This document shows positions 31,519 through 41,817 of a stretch of 64,000 nucleotides of DNA, one piece after another. The DNA lies in the NCBI GenBank assembly GCA_021397845.1, contig CM038044.1, forward strand, positions 42,766,354 to 42,830,353, in the 5' to 3' direction. The notes under the pieces are model-generated. The model was not told where the DNA came from. It saw only the letters and a list, made by a program, of their open reading frames with translations, and did no database searches. The first letter of the stretch is position 1; the number at the start of each line of letters is the position of its first letter. Made by a program: the position numbers and the translations under genes. This stretch comes from Areca catechu (lineage: Eukaryota; Streptophyta; Magnoliopsida; Arecales; Arecaceae).

Positions 31519-33110
31519 TGATGCATGATGACATGAAAGAGAAGAACATAAAGAAAAATCAGATTAAAGGAGAAATTAATTCATATTTTTGTTGGTTTTG
31601 TTCCTGAAAGCTAGTCAAGACTAGGTTAGGGTTTCATGCAATAGTTAGAATTCTACCCACATGCTAGAACTATCAAAGAAACAAAGGAAAAAAGGATCCT
31701 AGGGTTAAGAAACACCTATTAGGACATGCTTTAACTTCAATAAGTTAGAAAAAGAAGAGATGGGATGGTTAGTTTACCTAGCAATGAATTCCTGTTGTCG
31801 TAGAAGAGATCACAACACTCTAGATCGGATTTTTAGAGGATGAAGCCTGTTCCCGCAAATGCACCGGCTTTTTATTAGCTGGTTTCGGGGGCAAGAAAAA
31901 CCTTCTCCAGGGTTCATGACACTTGAGGGATCTTGCAAACATGAATAGTTAGGGTTGAAGATGATAGAAAAAATAGCAAAATGAATTAGGAGTAGAGGAT
32001 GGTAGGAGGATGTTCTGCTAGTGGCGGCTTGGAGGATGTAGTGGATGCCTGGCTCCTTGGATGGGCAGCCTGGGGCTGATTGATGATGGGCATCCTTGGG
32101 TGCTGGGGGTTGGAAGGGGTCAGCCAGGGGTTAGAAGATGGATGGCATTTAGGGTTTTGGGTGGAGGTGGGTGGTGGCCAAGTGGTGGAAGAGATATGGG
32201 GCATCTTAGGGCTAGGACCTTTTTCCTCTTTTTTTTTTTGGTGTTTTGGGGTTTTGGATAGGTTGGGTTGTACCTCAAGTACCCTCCTTGCGTAGTGAAT
32301 TTGGGCCTCACACCCTCTCCCTCGTGGAGCATCAATGCAAGAAACTTGCATGTAAAAATAAAGAAAAGAACACTCTTTCATTAACTTTCATCATTAGTCA
32401 TTACAAGAGGGAGGTGGGGAGGAGTACAAAGTTTGATTAGAATAAGAAGACTGGATTCCTTGAAGGACTGGGCTATTGACTCCTTGTTGGACTTGGAAGC
32501 TTTGACTTTTCTCTATCGGCTTAGACTAGTATGAAATCTTCTTGGGCTTGGACTCTTTGACTTTTCCACTCCCTGGTGGGCTTGGACTAGGAGGGGTGCC
32601 AACCATGCTTGGACTTTGACTAGGCTGGGCACCAAATGTAGGAAGACTTGGACTGGGCTGGGGGGTGGCACCAACATGAATGTGGGCTTGGAACTGGGGT
32701 GCCATTCATATGGGCATGGGTGCCAACCTCATGTGGACTTGGGGTGCCAAGGGTTGGGAGACCCGGGGTGCCAATAATTAAGTGACTTGGGGCGGCGTGA
32801 AAGGGCCCAGGTGTATGAACTGGGATGGCTTTAGTGAAGGTCTAGTAGCTCTCATCTTGATCTTGATTTGAATGAAGAAGTCACACAACAGGACTCAAAC
32901 TTGATTGGATTAAAACAATTTGACTAAACTGACACTTGACTAAACCGAAACAAATGGGCTCAAGTGACGGGACTCAATTAGACTCAAATGAACTCAAGTG
33001 GCTCACTTTATTATAGGACTTAATTAAAAAAAAATAGACTTCCCAACACATAAATTAGAGAACAAAAATTGAAACCTTAAAATCTTGGTCTGCTCCTGAT
33101 GTCCTCATCA
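31519..33110 (-). repeat. Solo LTR C (chromovirus-type, minus)
   Basis: On the minus strand it starts TGATGAGGACATCAGG at 33110 and ends ATGCATCA at 31519, matching the termini of G2 and G3 LTRs with C-to-T changes. T1 RT is interrupted exactly here and continues on both sides. No internal element sequence is present. No convincing TSD was seen (AAACA against AGAAT). Overlapping ORFs inside a G-rich stretch near 31990-32300 are not credible genes. Confidence 0.7.
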
Positions 33111-33790
33111 AGAATGACTATCAAGAATGAAGAAAACACAACCTTCATAATAGACAAAGCTACATACTATTATAAAGTAATACCTTTTGGTTTTAATAAT
33201 GTGGGGCCATGTACGAAAGGCTTGTCAATAAGGTCTTCAAGGGCCAGATTGGCTGAAACATGGAGGTCTATATTGATGATTGCTCATCCAAGAAGCCAAC
33301 CACATTGGGAACCTAGAGGAAGCCTTCAGCACTCTCCACCAACACTTCATGAAATTGAATCTAACTGAGTGTGCACTAAGCATTGCGGTCGAGAGGTTTA
33401 TCGAGTTTATGATCACATGTCAAGGCATTGAAGCTAACTCGAAGAAGACCTAGGCCCTCCTGGATATATGGCATCCGACATCCAAGAAGGAAGTACAATA
33501 GCTTACCGGTTATATCAATATGCTAAGCCAATTTATCTCAAGGTTGACCAAGCAGTGCCTACCGTTCTTCAAAATTCTATGAAAAATGAACAACTTCAAT
33601 TGGACAGAGGATTGTCGATACGCATTCGAGGGGCATTTGAGGATTTGAAGAAGTCTGTCACCTCTCTACCCCTACTCTCTAAAATTAAGCTCGAGAAGGA
33701 ATTATACCTATACCTTATAGCCATCCAGGAAGCGGTCAACTTTTTGCTTATTTGACTATATGACAAAGGAGTTTAAAAATCCATATATTA
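33111..33790 (+). pseudogene. T1 reverse transcriptase second half and first RNase H remnant
   Basis: MTIKNEENTTFIIDKATYYY and VIPFGFNNVG (33117-33205) follow on from the last RT block before solo LTR C. The VDDM catalytic box is degraded near 33265. LTECALSIAVERFIEFM near 33360 and IEANSKKT are the RT thumb blocks. A connection region with AFEDLKKSVTSLPLL and KLEKELYLYLI, near 33630-33715, leads into RNase H. Multiple frames are needed. Confidence 0.72.
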
Positions 33791-34089
33791 CATAAGTCAG
33801 GCATTGTGCGACATGGAAATGGGGTACTCTAAATCCAAAAAAATAGTTTTCATCTAATTATATCTGCATAGCATCTTAGGCCATACTTCCAAGCACACCC
33901 GATAGTCATCCTCATCGATCAACCACTCCGCACCATCCTGCAGCATCCGGACATCTCTAGATGGGTGACAAAGTGTGCAGTCAAGTTGAGAGAATTTGAC
34001 ATCTTATATTGCCATGCTTGTCTATGAAGGCTTAGGTCATGGTTGATTTCCTAGTGGAGTGCACCTGGTTGGACAACGCCACCGAGACA

Positions 34090-34480
34090 ACATCCACTAC
34101 ATTTCCCATCGAGTGATCTAACCCAGCAATAACCTAGATCCTCCATGTGGATGGAGCCTCGAATTTCCAAGGGAGTGGAGTTGGGAATTTGCCTTGCATC
34201 TCTCGTTCAAGGTGACCAACAACCAAGCCGAGTGCAAAGCCCTCTTGACCGGCCTAAGACTTGCAAAGCTTCTCAAGGTGGAACATTTAAAGGTTTTCAT
34301 CGACTCTCAACTAGTGTCAGACAAGTAATGGGTGAATACGATACTTGGGATCTGACGATGACTAAGTATCTGGACAAGGTGCAAACCTTGATAGTGGTGC
34401 TAGAATGCTTTGACATCTTCCACATCCCTTAATGCGAGAATGGCTGCATTGATACTCTTTCCCGATTGTCAAGAGCAATG
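34090..34480 (+). pseudogene. T1 second (archaeal-type) RNase H remnant
   Basis: The frames contain FKVTNNQAECKALLTGLRLA near 34205-34265 and LKVFIDSQLVSDK near 34290-34330. These match the NNxAEYxALLxGL and DSQLV blocks of the additional RNase H found after RT in Tat-lineage gypsy elements. The catalytic Glu (AE) and Asp (DSQ) positions are still visible, but stops and shifts surround them. Confidence 0.7.
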
Positions 34481-34489
34481 GATAGCTTG

Positions 34490-35060
34490 CTTGATTGAGC
34501 CTACATAGAGTATCTAGAAGCCCCAAGCATCGAGGAGATTGAGGATGCCCTCCAAGTTGACCAAGAGCTAAGTTGGATGGATCACTTTGTCAAGTACCTA
34601 ACTGATGGCACCATTCCCGACAGCCCTCTTGAAGGTAAGAGGCTCAAGTGGAAGGCCTCGTAGTTCATGCTATTGGACGGATGACTCCACAGGAAATCTC
34701 CCTCTCCCACTCCTCAAGTGCTTATGGCCCGACGAAGTTGACTACATGCTCAAGGAAATCCATAAAGAAGTTTATGGAAATCATTAGGGAGCTAGATCCC
34801 TCGCTTATAATGTCCCGAGGTAGGAGTATAACTGGCCAACCATGAGCGAGGATGTGATAGAGCTCATCTAAAAGTGTGATTGCTATCAATGCTTCTCCAA
34901 TATATAGCATCTGCTAGCTAAGCCATCTCTCCTCTCTACTATGGCCATTTGTCTAGTGGGGGATGGATATACATGGCCCCTTCCCCCAGCATCTGGGCAG
35001 CGAAAATTTCTTATCATCGCTATCGGCTATTTTACAAAATAGGTGGAGGTAGATGATGGG
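34490..35060 (+). pseudogene. T1 integrase N-terminal remnant
   Basis: LKEIHKEVYGNH near 34752-34787 is the His-His half of the integrase zinc finger. NWPTMSEDVIELI and KCDCYQCFSNI near 34830-34905 hold the Cys pair. The start of the core follows (MDIHGPFP near 34965, then SGQRKFLIIAIGYFTK near 34993). The sequence leaves T1 near 35060, before the second catalytic Asp. Confidence 0.72.
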
Positions 35061-35074
35061 GGACAAGTATCAAA

Positions 35075-35285
35075 TGATGCATTTCTAGGAATTAGAGGGA
35101 CTAAACAAAAATGAAATAGATAAACATGCAGCTATTCTATGTAAAAGGAACAGGACTACATGAAAGGAACACAATGAAATAAACTAGACTAGAAAAGACT
35201 CTATCAAAATAACTAAAAAAAAGGATCTTCGTGGTAAGGAAACCACACAGATTAGGGTTAACTTACTCACTATTTCAGATGTGAA
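35075..35285 (-). repeat. Possible LTR fragment (chromovirus-type)
   Basis: TGATGCATTTC at 35075 resembles the minus-strand LTR end TGATGCATGATG at 31519. AAAAAAGGATC and the TTAGGGTTAACTTAC segment near 35215-35265 have counterparts in solo LTR C. It would be a piece of such an LTR wedged between T1 integrase and C2. The match is weak and the ends are unsure. Confidence 0.35.
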
Positions 35286-36358
35286 GGAAGACAACTTTTA
35301 ATTATGAAATCTAACAAATGGATATGAAAACAACTTTTATAAATGAAGAGCTTGAAGAAGATGTGCATTTGATATAGCTTGAAGGGTTCATATCCATAGA
35401 TGAAACAAAGGTGTGCAAGCTTTAGAGATCCATTTATGGATTGAAGCAGGCATCTCGGAGTTAGAACATGCATTTTGATAAGGTGATCAAAATGATGGCT
35501 TTGTTAACAATAGAGAAGAGTCCTGCATATACAAATGGGCTAATGAGTTAGTTATAGTATTTCTTGTTTTATAATGTGAATGATATTCTTTTAATCAGGA
35601 ATGAAATTCCTGCATTGCAAGGAGTAAAAGAATGGCTCTCTTCTCAATTCTCCATGGACTTGGGAGAAGCATCCTACATCCTTGGGATGAAGATCTATAG
35701 GGATAGATCTAAAAGATTGTTAGGGTTGACCCAGTTCATGTACATTAAGACCATGCTAAAGCAGTTCAGCATGGTAAATTTCAAGAAAGGCTATCTTTGA
35801 TAGTCCATGGAATTAATCTCTCAAAGAAAGATTATCCAACAAGTCCTCAAAAGAGAGACTATATGAGTAGGATTCTATATGCCTTAGCAGTGGGATCTAT
35901 CATGTGTGCTATAACATATACGAGACTAGAATGGCATACTCACTAGGAGTAGTGAGTAGATACCAATTTGATCCATGTGAGAACCATTGGAAGGTCATAA
36001 AAACTATCTTTAAGTATTTGAGAAATACTAAGGATTGGTGGCTTAATTATGGAGATTCTGACTTGAAACTAGGTGATTATACTGACTCAAGCTTTTAGTC
36101 AAACAGGGATGATTGCGAGAGTGTGTCAGTTTATATTTTTACCCTCAATGGAGGAGTATCTCCTAGAAAAGTTTCAAGTAGTACACTATGATTGATTTTG
36201 TATGTGAGACAGAGTATATTGTGCGGCATCCGATGCTGCAAAGAAAACTATTTGGCTATGGAACTTCATCACTGAGCTTAGAGTGGCACCTCCATTGATG
36301 GCTCAGTTCCCTTATATTGTGATAGACTAGGGCCATAGCTCAAGCAAAGGAACCAAAG
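35286..36358 (+). pseudogene. C2 copia RT and RNase H, first part
   Basis: MKTTFINEELEEDVHLI near 35325, SIYGLKQASRS near 35430-35462 and FSMDLGEASYILGMKIYRD near 35648-35704 match the C1 blocks. The YVDD box reads degenerate near 35565-35590. Further RT and RNase H blocks follow (RMAYSLGVVSRYQ near 35922; SDLKLGDYTDSSF near 36058-36098). It ends in GPxAQAKEPK at the G2 insertion. It is badly decayed, with many stops. RNase H continues at 54941. Confidence 0.82.
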
Positions 36359-37643
36359 TGATGCGAGATGAAAATGAAACTTTAAATAATGAAATCAACA
36401 ATCTAAAAATGAGCAATGATTCTACCACATATCGCAAGATTCATGCTTAGAGAGCAAATGAATTCAAAGAAAGAGGCTACTAGTAAGTTGTTACCTGCAA
36501 TGTAGGTTCATTCTTTGAAAGTAAATGGATCTAATGGTTGAGAAACCATTCTAACTAGGACATGAACTTTTAAACAATCAGACCTAAGAGTCTAGGAGGG
36601 GTTCTCTTACCAACAATAAGCTCTCACACTTTTGGTGGTGGTTTAGTTTTGGCACTCCAAGGACTTGCGATTGGATTTGAAGACTATCACTCCTTGGATG
36701 GAAGACTCCTAATGTAGATGGTTCTGAAGCAAAGAAAATCTCATCTTCAGCTCAAGATCATGGAGGATCCTGTAATGGAGAGCATTAGTGGCCATGGGAG
36801 GTTTGAAAGAAAAAGGAAATTAAGAAAAAAAATTGAAAGGAGGGGAAGAAGGATAGTGGTTGGCATTTTCTTGGAACTAGGTTGAATAGATTGAGCCTCA
36901 CACCCTCTCCCTCATCGAGTGTCAATGCAATAAAAGCAATGGAAGAAGAAGGAAGCTTTCATTCATTCATAACATTAGCTTGATTACAAGAGGGTTAGGG
37001 GTATTTATAGATTTTCCTAGCCTTTTCAAATTTGAATTACAAACTTAAAGAGTGGAGTGATAAGTGGGATTACATGCATGAAGAATGGAGAAATAAGTGG
37101 GGCATCCAACTTGTTTTCAAATTTGAATTCTTGGGCACACAAATTAAGGTGATGTGGTGTAGGAGGTGAAGTGTCATCCCATCTTGGCATGGGAGGTGAA
37201 GTGTCATCCCATCTTGGCATGGCGGTGGTGTGGAAGGTGATGTGGCTTCCATCTTGGCATGGTGATGTGGCATTCTAACTTGGCATGGAGGTTGAGGTGG
37301 TTTGCTTCATCCAATCTTGATGCTTTCAAGCTTCATGGTCTTGACCTTGCCTAATTTGAACCCTACTTGAACCTAACTTGTCTAATTACAAGACCCAACT
37401 AATTACAAGACCAAATTAAACCCAACTTGACCAAATTGAATCCAACATGACTAAAGTGAACCTAACAAGACTAAATTGAAATTGAAATTAGAATGGACTC
37501 GACTTTAATTACAAGACTCATGCTAAAATCAAAAAACAAACTTGAAGCCAAAATTGAGTTTGGCTTATTCACTTATAATCCATAAGGAGCTCGTCTTGAT
37601 TAGGTCTGATTGAGGTCTCTTACGAACTTTGGTGCCTGCACCA
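36359..37643 (-). repeat. G2 3' LTR
   Basis: On the minus strand it starts TGGTGCAGGCACC at 37643 and ends GCATCA at 36359. The minus-strand TATA box TATAAATA is at 37009-37002. A GGTAAG word (36613-36608) lies in the transcribed part. The chromodomain frame continues into it to 37565. Confidence 0.9.
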
Positions 37644-38990
37644 ATTCTCTCAGGGTGGGAAGGACTCGACCCTGTCGAGTATGGGTCAACATGACTTTGG
37701 TAGTGTTCTAGTACGTCTGGGTTGATCCTTTCCAAATCCTCCCGAGTGATCCACGAGTTTTTAGATTCAAGTCGACCTTGCCAATGAACCAAATAGCGTT
37801 GATAGCCTTTGTTCCGGATAGTGATAGTCTTGTCATCCAGAATTCGCTCAATCCTATCTCACCATTCTAGTAATGTGGCTGACAGACACTTAGCGGTAAG
37901 TTCACTCTCAAAAATAGGATCATGTCCAAAAGACTCACAAGGTATCATTATTGGTTCTTTATACTCTACTAGATCTGAGATATTGAAAGTTGAACTGATA
38001 CCTAAGCCTGATGGTAACTCAAGCACATAAGCATCAGGTCCAATTATCTTTATTATTTTGAAAGGACCTGCACCGCGATCATGTAACTTTTTTATGATTT
38101 TAGGTGCAAACTATTTAGGTCTAAGCCTAATCATCACATAGTCTCTTTCCTAAAATATTTTGACTCTCTTACAGGAATTAGCCATATGCTTGTAAGTCTC
38201 ATTGCTCAAGTTGAATTTCTTACTGATCTCTTTATGTAAATCCTTAATATGCTGTGCATATGACTCTACAGACTCAGAAACTCGTGCATGCATGGGTAAA
38301 GGGACAAGGTCTATGGGCTTTCTTGGTTTGTATCCATGGACAATCTCAAATGGACTTTTTCCAGTGGACCTATTGACTGAGATATTGTACGCAAATTCAG
38401 CGCGCGGTAACAAAATGTCCCGATTTTTAGTACTCTGACCAACTAAACATCTTAACAAATTTCCAAAACTTTTATTCATAACTTCTGTTTGGCCATCAGT
38501 TTATGGGTGGTAGGTGGTAGAAAACTTCAGTTTGGTTCCTAACATGTGCCATAGGGTTTTCCAAAAATAATTAGTGAATCGAACATCCCTATCAGACATA
38601 ATGGTTTTAGGCAAACCATGTAACCTAACCACTTCATTTAGGAATAGTTTGGCCACTTTTGAAGCATCGAAAGTTTGAGAACAAGGTAAGAAGCGTGCCA
38701 TCTTAGAAAAAGATTGACCACAACATAGATGGAGTCATGTCTTCGCATGGTTTTTGGTAACCCTAACACAAAGTCTATACTAAAGTCTTGCCATGGACAA
38801 TCAGCGATAGGCAAAGGGGTGTATAAGTTAGTGTTTTTTTTTTCTATAGTTTGGCAATAGCACAAGTTCGACACTGTGCCACCACTTGGGCCACATTTCA
38901 CTTAAGGCTAGGCCAAAAGAACTGGTCTTCAACTGCTAGAATGGTTTTGTTCCTACCAAAATGGCCAGCTAAACCTCCTACATGGATTTC
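37565..38990 (-). pseudogene. G2 integrase with C-terminal chromodomain
   Basis: Reading leftwards, a degraded zinc finger lies near 38960-38860. The core runs from DFSIDFVLGLPKT (38790) through SDRDVRF (38600) to DGQTEVMNKSFGNLL (38500-38455), so the catalytic Asp, Asp and Glu are present although a stop sits just before DGQTE. The C-terminal domain (GPDAYVLELPSGLGISSTFN near 38040) leads to the chromodomain YLVHWQGRLESKNSWITRED near 37802-37740. The frame ends at 37565, about 26 codons inside the 3' LTR. Chromodomains steer integration by binding histone marks. Several frames are needed, so it is a pseudogene. Confidence 0.88.
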
Positions 38991-39249
38991 CCAAATCAAG
39001 AATTCTTAGATGAAGGTTGGAGAGATGCACAACTTATTTTCTTTGAAAAGGAATCCATCATGAAGGGTATAGTCACTATATACACTAGATGATCCTTGGC
39101 GAACATATTCAAAAATCTTACTAAAGTCAGGCCAATTTTCATATTCTTCTTTCAATCTATCAAATCCTATGACTTCACTACTCCAGAGGTTTAGAGCATT
39201 GAACGATGGCTTACCACATCGACAACCCAATTTTCAGGGCTAGCAAGGT

Positions 39250-40440
39250 GTTTCAAAACAAAGGTATAAGCTTCAATGTACTCTATCCACTTGCCGTGCC
39301 TAGGGTTCAACTTCTTTTAGAAACTAAGGATCGAAGTGCTTCATGATTTGAATATAGGACAAACTTCTGCGGTAATAGATTGTGTCTCCAATACCTTAAA
39401 GCTTGAACTACTGCATACATTTCCTTATCATAAATTGAATACCTCAATTTCGCTTCATTCAATTTCTTACTAAAGAAGGCTACATGATGGTTCTCTTGAC
39501 TTAGAACTCCTCCAATTCCAATTTCGAAGGCATCACAAGCAACTTCAAAAATCTTTGAAAAGTCAGGTAGCCTTAAAATTGGTGCTCGAGTCATTTTCTC
39601 TTTGATCTCAAGGAAGGCTCTATTGGCATTCTTAGTCCATTCAAAAGTTTCTTTCTTAATACAGTCCATGATCGGTGCAACAATCATACTAAAACTTTGA
39701 ATGAATCTCCTATAGAAGGTGGCAAGGCCATGGAAGCTACATACATCATGTACACTTTTGGGTACAGGCCACTCAACTATGGACTTAACCTTTTCTGGAT
39801 CGGCAAACACTCCTTCGAGGGTAATGACAAAACTAAGAAAAATGACTCTAGACATCATGAAACTGCATTTTTTAAGTTTCGCATAGAGGTTGTCCTTCCT
39901 AAGAGCTTGACATACTTGTTGGAGATGGTCAAAGTAATTTTTCTTAGTCCTACTGTATATGAGGATATCATCAAAATAGACTACAATAAATTTTTCAATG
40001 AATGGTCTCAGGACTTAGGTCATGATCCTCATAAATGTACTAGGAGTATTTGAAAGGCCAAAAGGCATCACTAATCATTCATAAAGGCCATCCTTGTCTT
40101 AAAAGCTATCTTCTACTCATCTCCAAGTCTAATTCTACTTGGTGATAGCCACTCTTAAGGTCAATCTTAGAGAAAATTATGGCTCTGGCCATCATGTCTA
40201 ACATATAATCAAGATGGGAAATAGGAAAATGATACTTAATCAATATCTTATTGATGGCATGACTATCTACACACATTCTCTAAGTGCCATCCTTCTTGGG
40301 GGTTAAAAAGGCAGGTACTGCACAAGGGTTCAAACTTTCTCTAATGAATCCATTTTGGAGGAGATCTCTAACTTATCTTTGCAACTATGCATGTTCAATG
40401 GGATTCAACCTATAATGTGGGAGGTTTGGTAAGGTGGCTC
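39250..40440 (-). pseudogene. G2 reverse transcriptase and RNase H
   Basis: The RT N-terminus lies near 40430-40290. The palm has catalytic YFDD at 39978-39967. A single open frame at 39858-39307 covers the RT end (SFHGLATFYRRFIQSFS), the connection and RNase H: CDAFEIGIGGVLSQ, YSIYDKEMYAVVQALRYW and FVLYSNHEALRSL. In the last block the expected catalytic Asp of SDHEAL is Asn. Stops and shifts separate RT from RNase H. Confidence 0.88.
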
Positions 40441-40599
40441 ATGGTACCAAATCTATGGCATGCTAGATGTCCCTTAATGGAGGAAGGTGATCAAGTAGGT
40501 CTTCTGGAAATATATCTTGAAAGTCCCTCAAGATCTCTACAACTTCTTGGGGTTGTTCCTCAGGGGTTTGTTCCTGGATTTCCTGAATGGTCAATATCC

Positions 40600-41010
40600 A
40601 AATGGGTGATCCTTCATTGATCTATCATTTTAGATCCTTAGCATTGGTTAAGTGTAACCCCGCTTTCTTTTCTCTTAGATTACTAGATCCTCTCTTCTGA
40701 TTATTTTTATTTGGTGATGAGTTTATAACTATTTTCTTTCCTTGGTAGGTGAAGGAACAAGAGTTGGATTGGCCATACAAGGTAGCATCATGATCATACA
40801 ACCAAGGTCTACCTAAAATGATATTGCTAACCCCCATAGGAAGAACATCACACCAAACTTTTTCCTGATAGGATTGGATCTGAATCAGAACTTGACATCT
40901 TAACTTAATGGGGATGGAAGTCGAATCTATCCAAGACACCTTTTAGGGATTGGGATGGGGAACGGTAGTCAAGCCGAGATTCTTAATGGCCTTAGTTGAA
41001 ATGGCATTAA
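40600..41010 (-). pseudogene. G2 protease-RT linker
   Basis: The frame 40939-40625 reads MSWIDSTSIPIKLRCQV, then IILGRPWLYDHDATLYGQSN and a basic Lys-rich tail, as in G1 and G3. GRPWLYD is the conserved end of the gypsy protease fold. The active-site end to the right (near 41030-41000) is degraded; LIIAKGSCVNAIS replaces the usual IIDSGSYVNAIS. Confidence 0.75.
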
Positions 41011-41817
41011 CACAACTCCCTTTAGCTATAATGATCTTATAAACCTTTTCCTTTATCTTGACAAAAGTTTAAAGTATGTTGGTCCTTCTCCAATCCTCAT
41101 GCTCTTTTGTTTGGGCCAGGATACATCTAACAACCCTTAATATTTCAGTTGGATCAATATCTTCTTCATCTCCCTCATACTCATCCACTAGATTTGACCC
41201 AGCTTCATATACTTCTTCCTCAAATTTTTCAAAGGTTCTTGGAGTCTCTTCCTCTAACTCTCCTATGTGTAAGGCTCGGGTAGGACATTGACTAGCATAG
41301 TAGCCAACTTTATGACACCTGAAGCAATGTACATTTTGATGATTATCCCTTTAAACTTTAGGGGCCTTACCCCTATCATCTTTGTGATCTAGTGGGGTAG
41401 TAGGATTGGGTTGGTTCGAGGGAATTTGGCTATAATTTGGCCTATTTTTAGGGATACTAATCCTACTGGGTTCAGGTCGACGAATCAGGGGTCCCCTCTA
41501 AAATCTCTCATAGTCCCTAGAGATTTGGTAAGCCTGCTCTAGGTTATGGACTTCTCTCAGAAATAATTCCCTTTAGATTTCTTCACGTAGGCCTGCTCTA
41601 AATCTAGATAGGGTGATGGCCTCCAACACGACCACACTACATCTCATGACAAACTCGTCAAACTTAGCGATATACTCAGATTTGTTTTTTTTCTCTTGGC
41701 TCAATCTTTGCCATTGATCCAAAGGTCTCTACTCAAAGGACAAGGGTAGGTACTTCTCCCTAAGTTTGATCTTCATGGCTCTCCATGTGACTATGGTTAT
41801 GTCTCCTCTCTGTTGAC
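41011..41817 (-). pseudogene. G2 gag, C-terminal part
   Basis: TIVTWRAMKIKLREKYLPLS near 41797-41738 is the capsid block directly left of C3. Then follow SEYIAKFDEFVMRC near 41670-41640, LEQAYQISRDYERF near 41550-41510 and the zinc knuckle CFRCHKVGYYASQC near 41331-41286, in which His is Tyr. The acidic tail ends near 41150. The N-terminal part lies right of C3 at 52009-52494. Frameshifts are present. Confidence 0.85.

Larger units (their letters stand above)
8442..35060 (+). mobile_element. T1: old Tat-like gypsy element, split into many pieces
   Basis: Plus-strand fragments in the correct order (LTR-like sequence, gag, protease, RT, second RNase H, integrase) are separated by younger insertions: solo LTR A, N1, S1 and solo LTR C. 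Gag blocks such as YDGNTDPLDHLESYK, and YHFHHAYGHDTNDFHQLKKE, which resumes directly after S1, show that the pieces were once contiguous. The 3' end is cut near 35060, where other element fragments start. The Tat assignment rests on the gag type and the extra RNase H. Confidence 0.75.

Noticed and set aside
31986..32381. Overlapping ORFs on both strands in a G-rich region
   Set aside because: This is composition-driven open frame inside solo LTR C; no domain or homolog is recognisable and they overlap each other.
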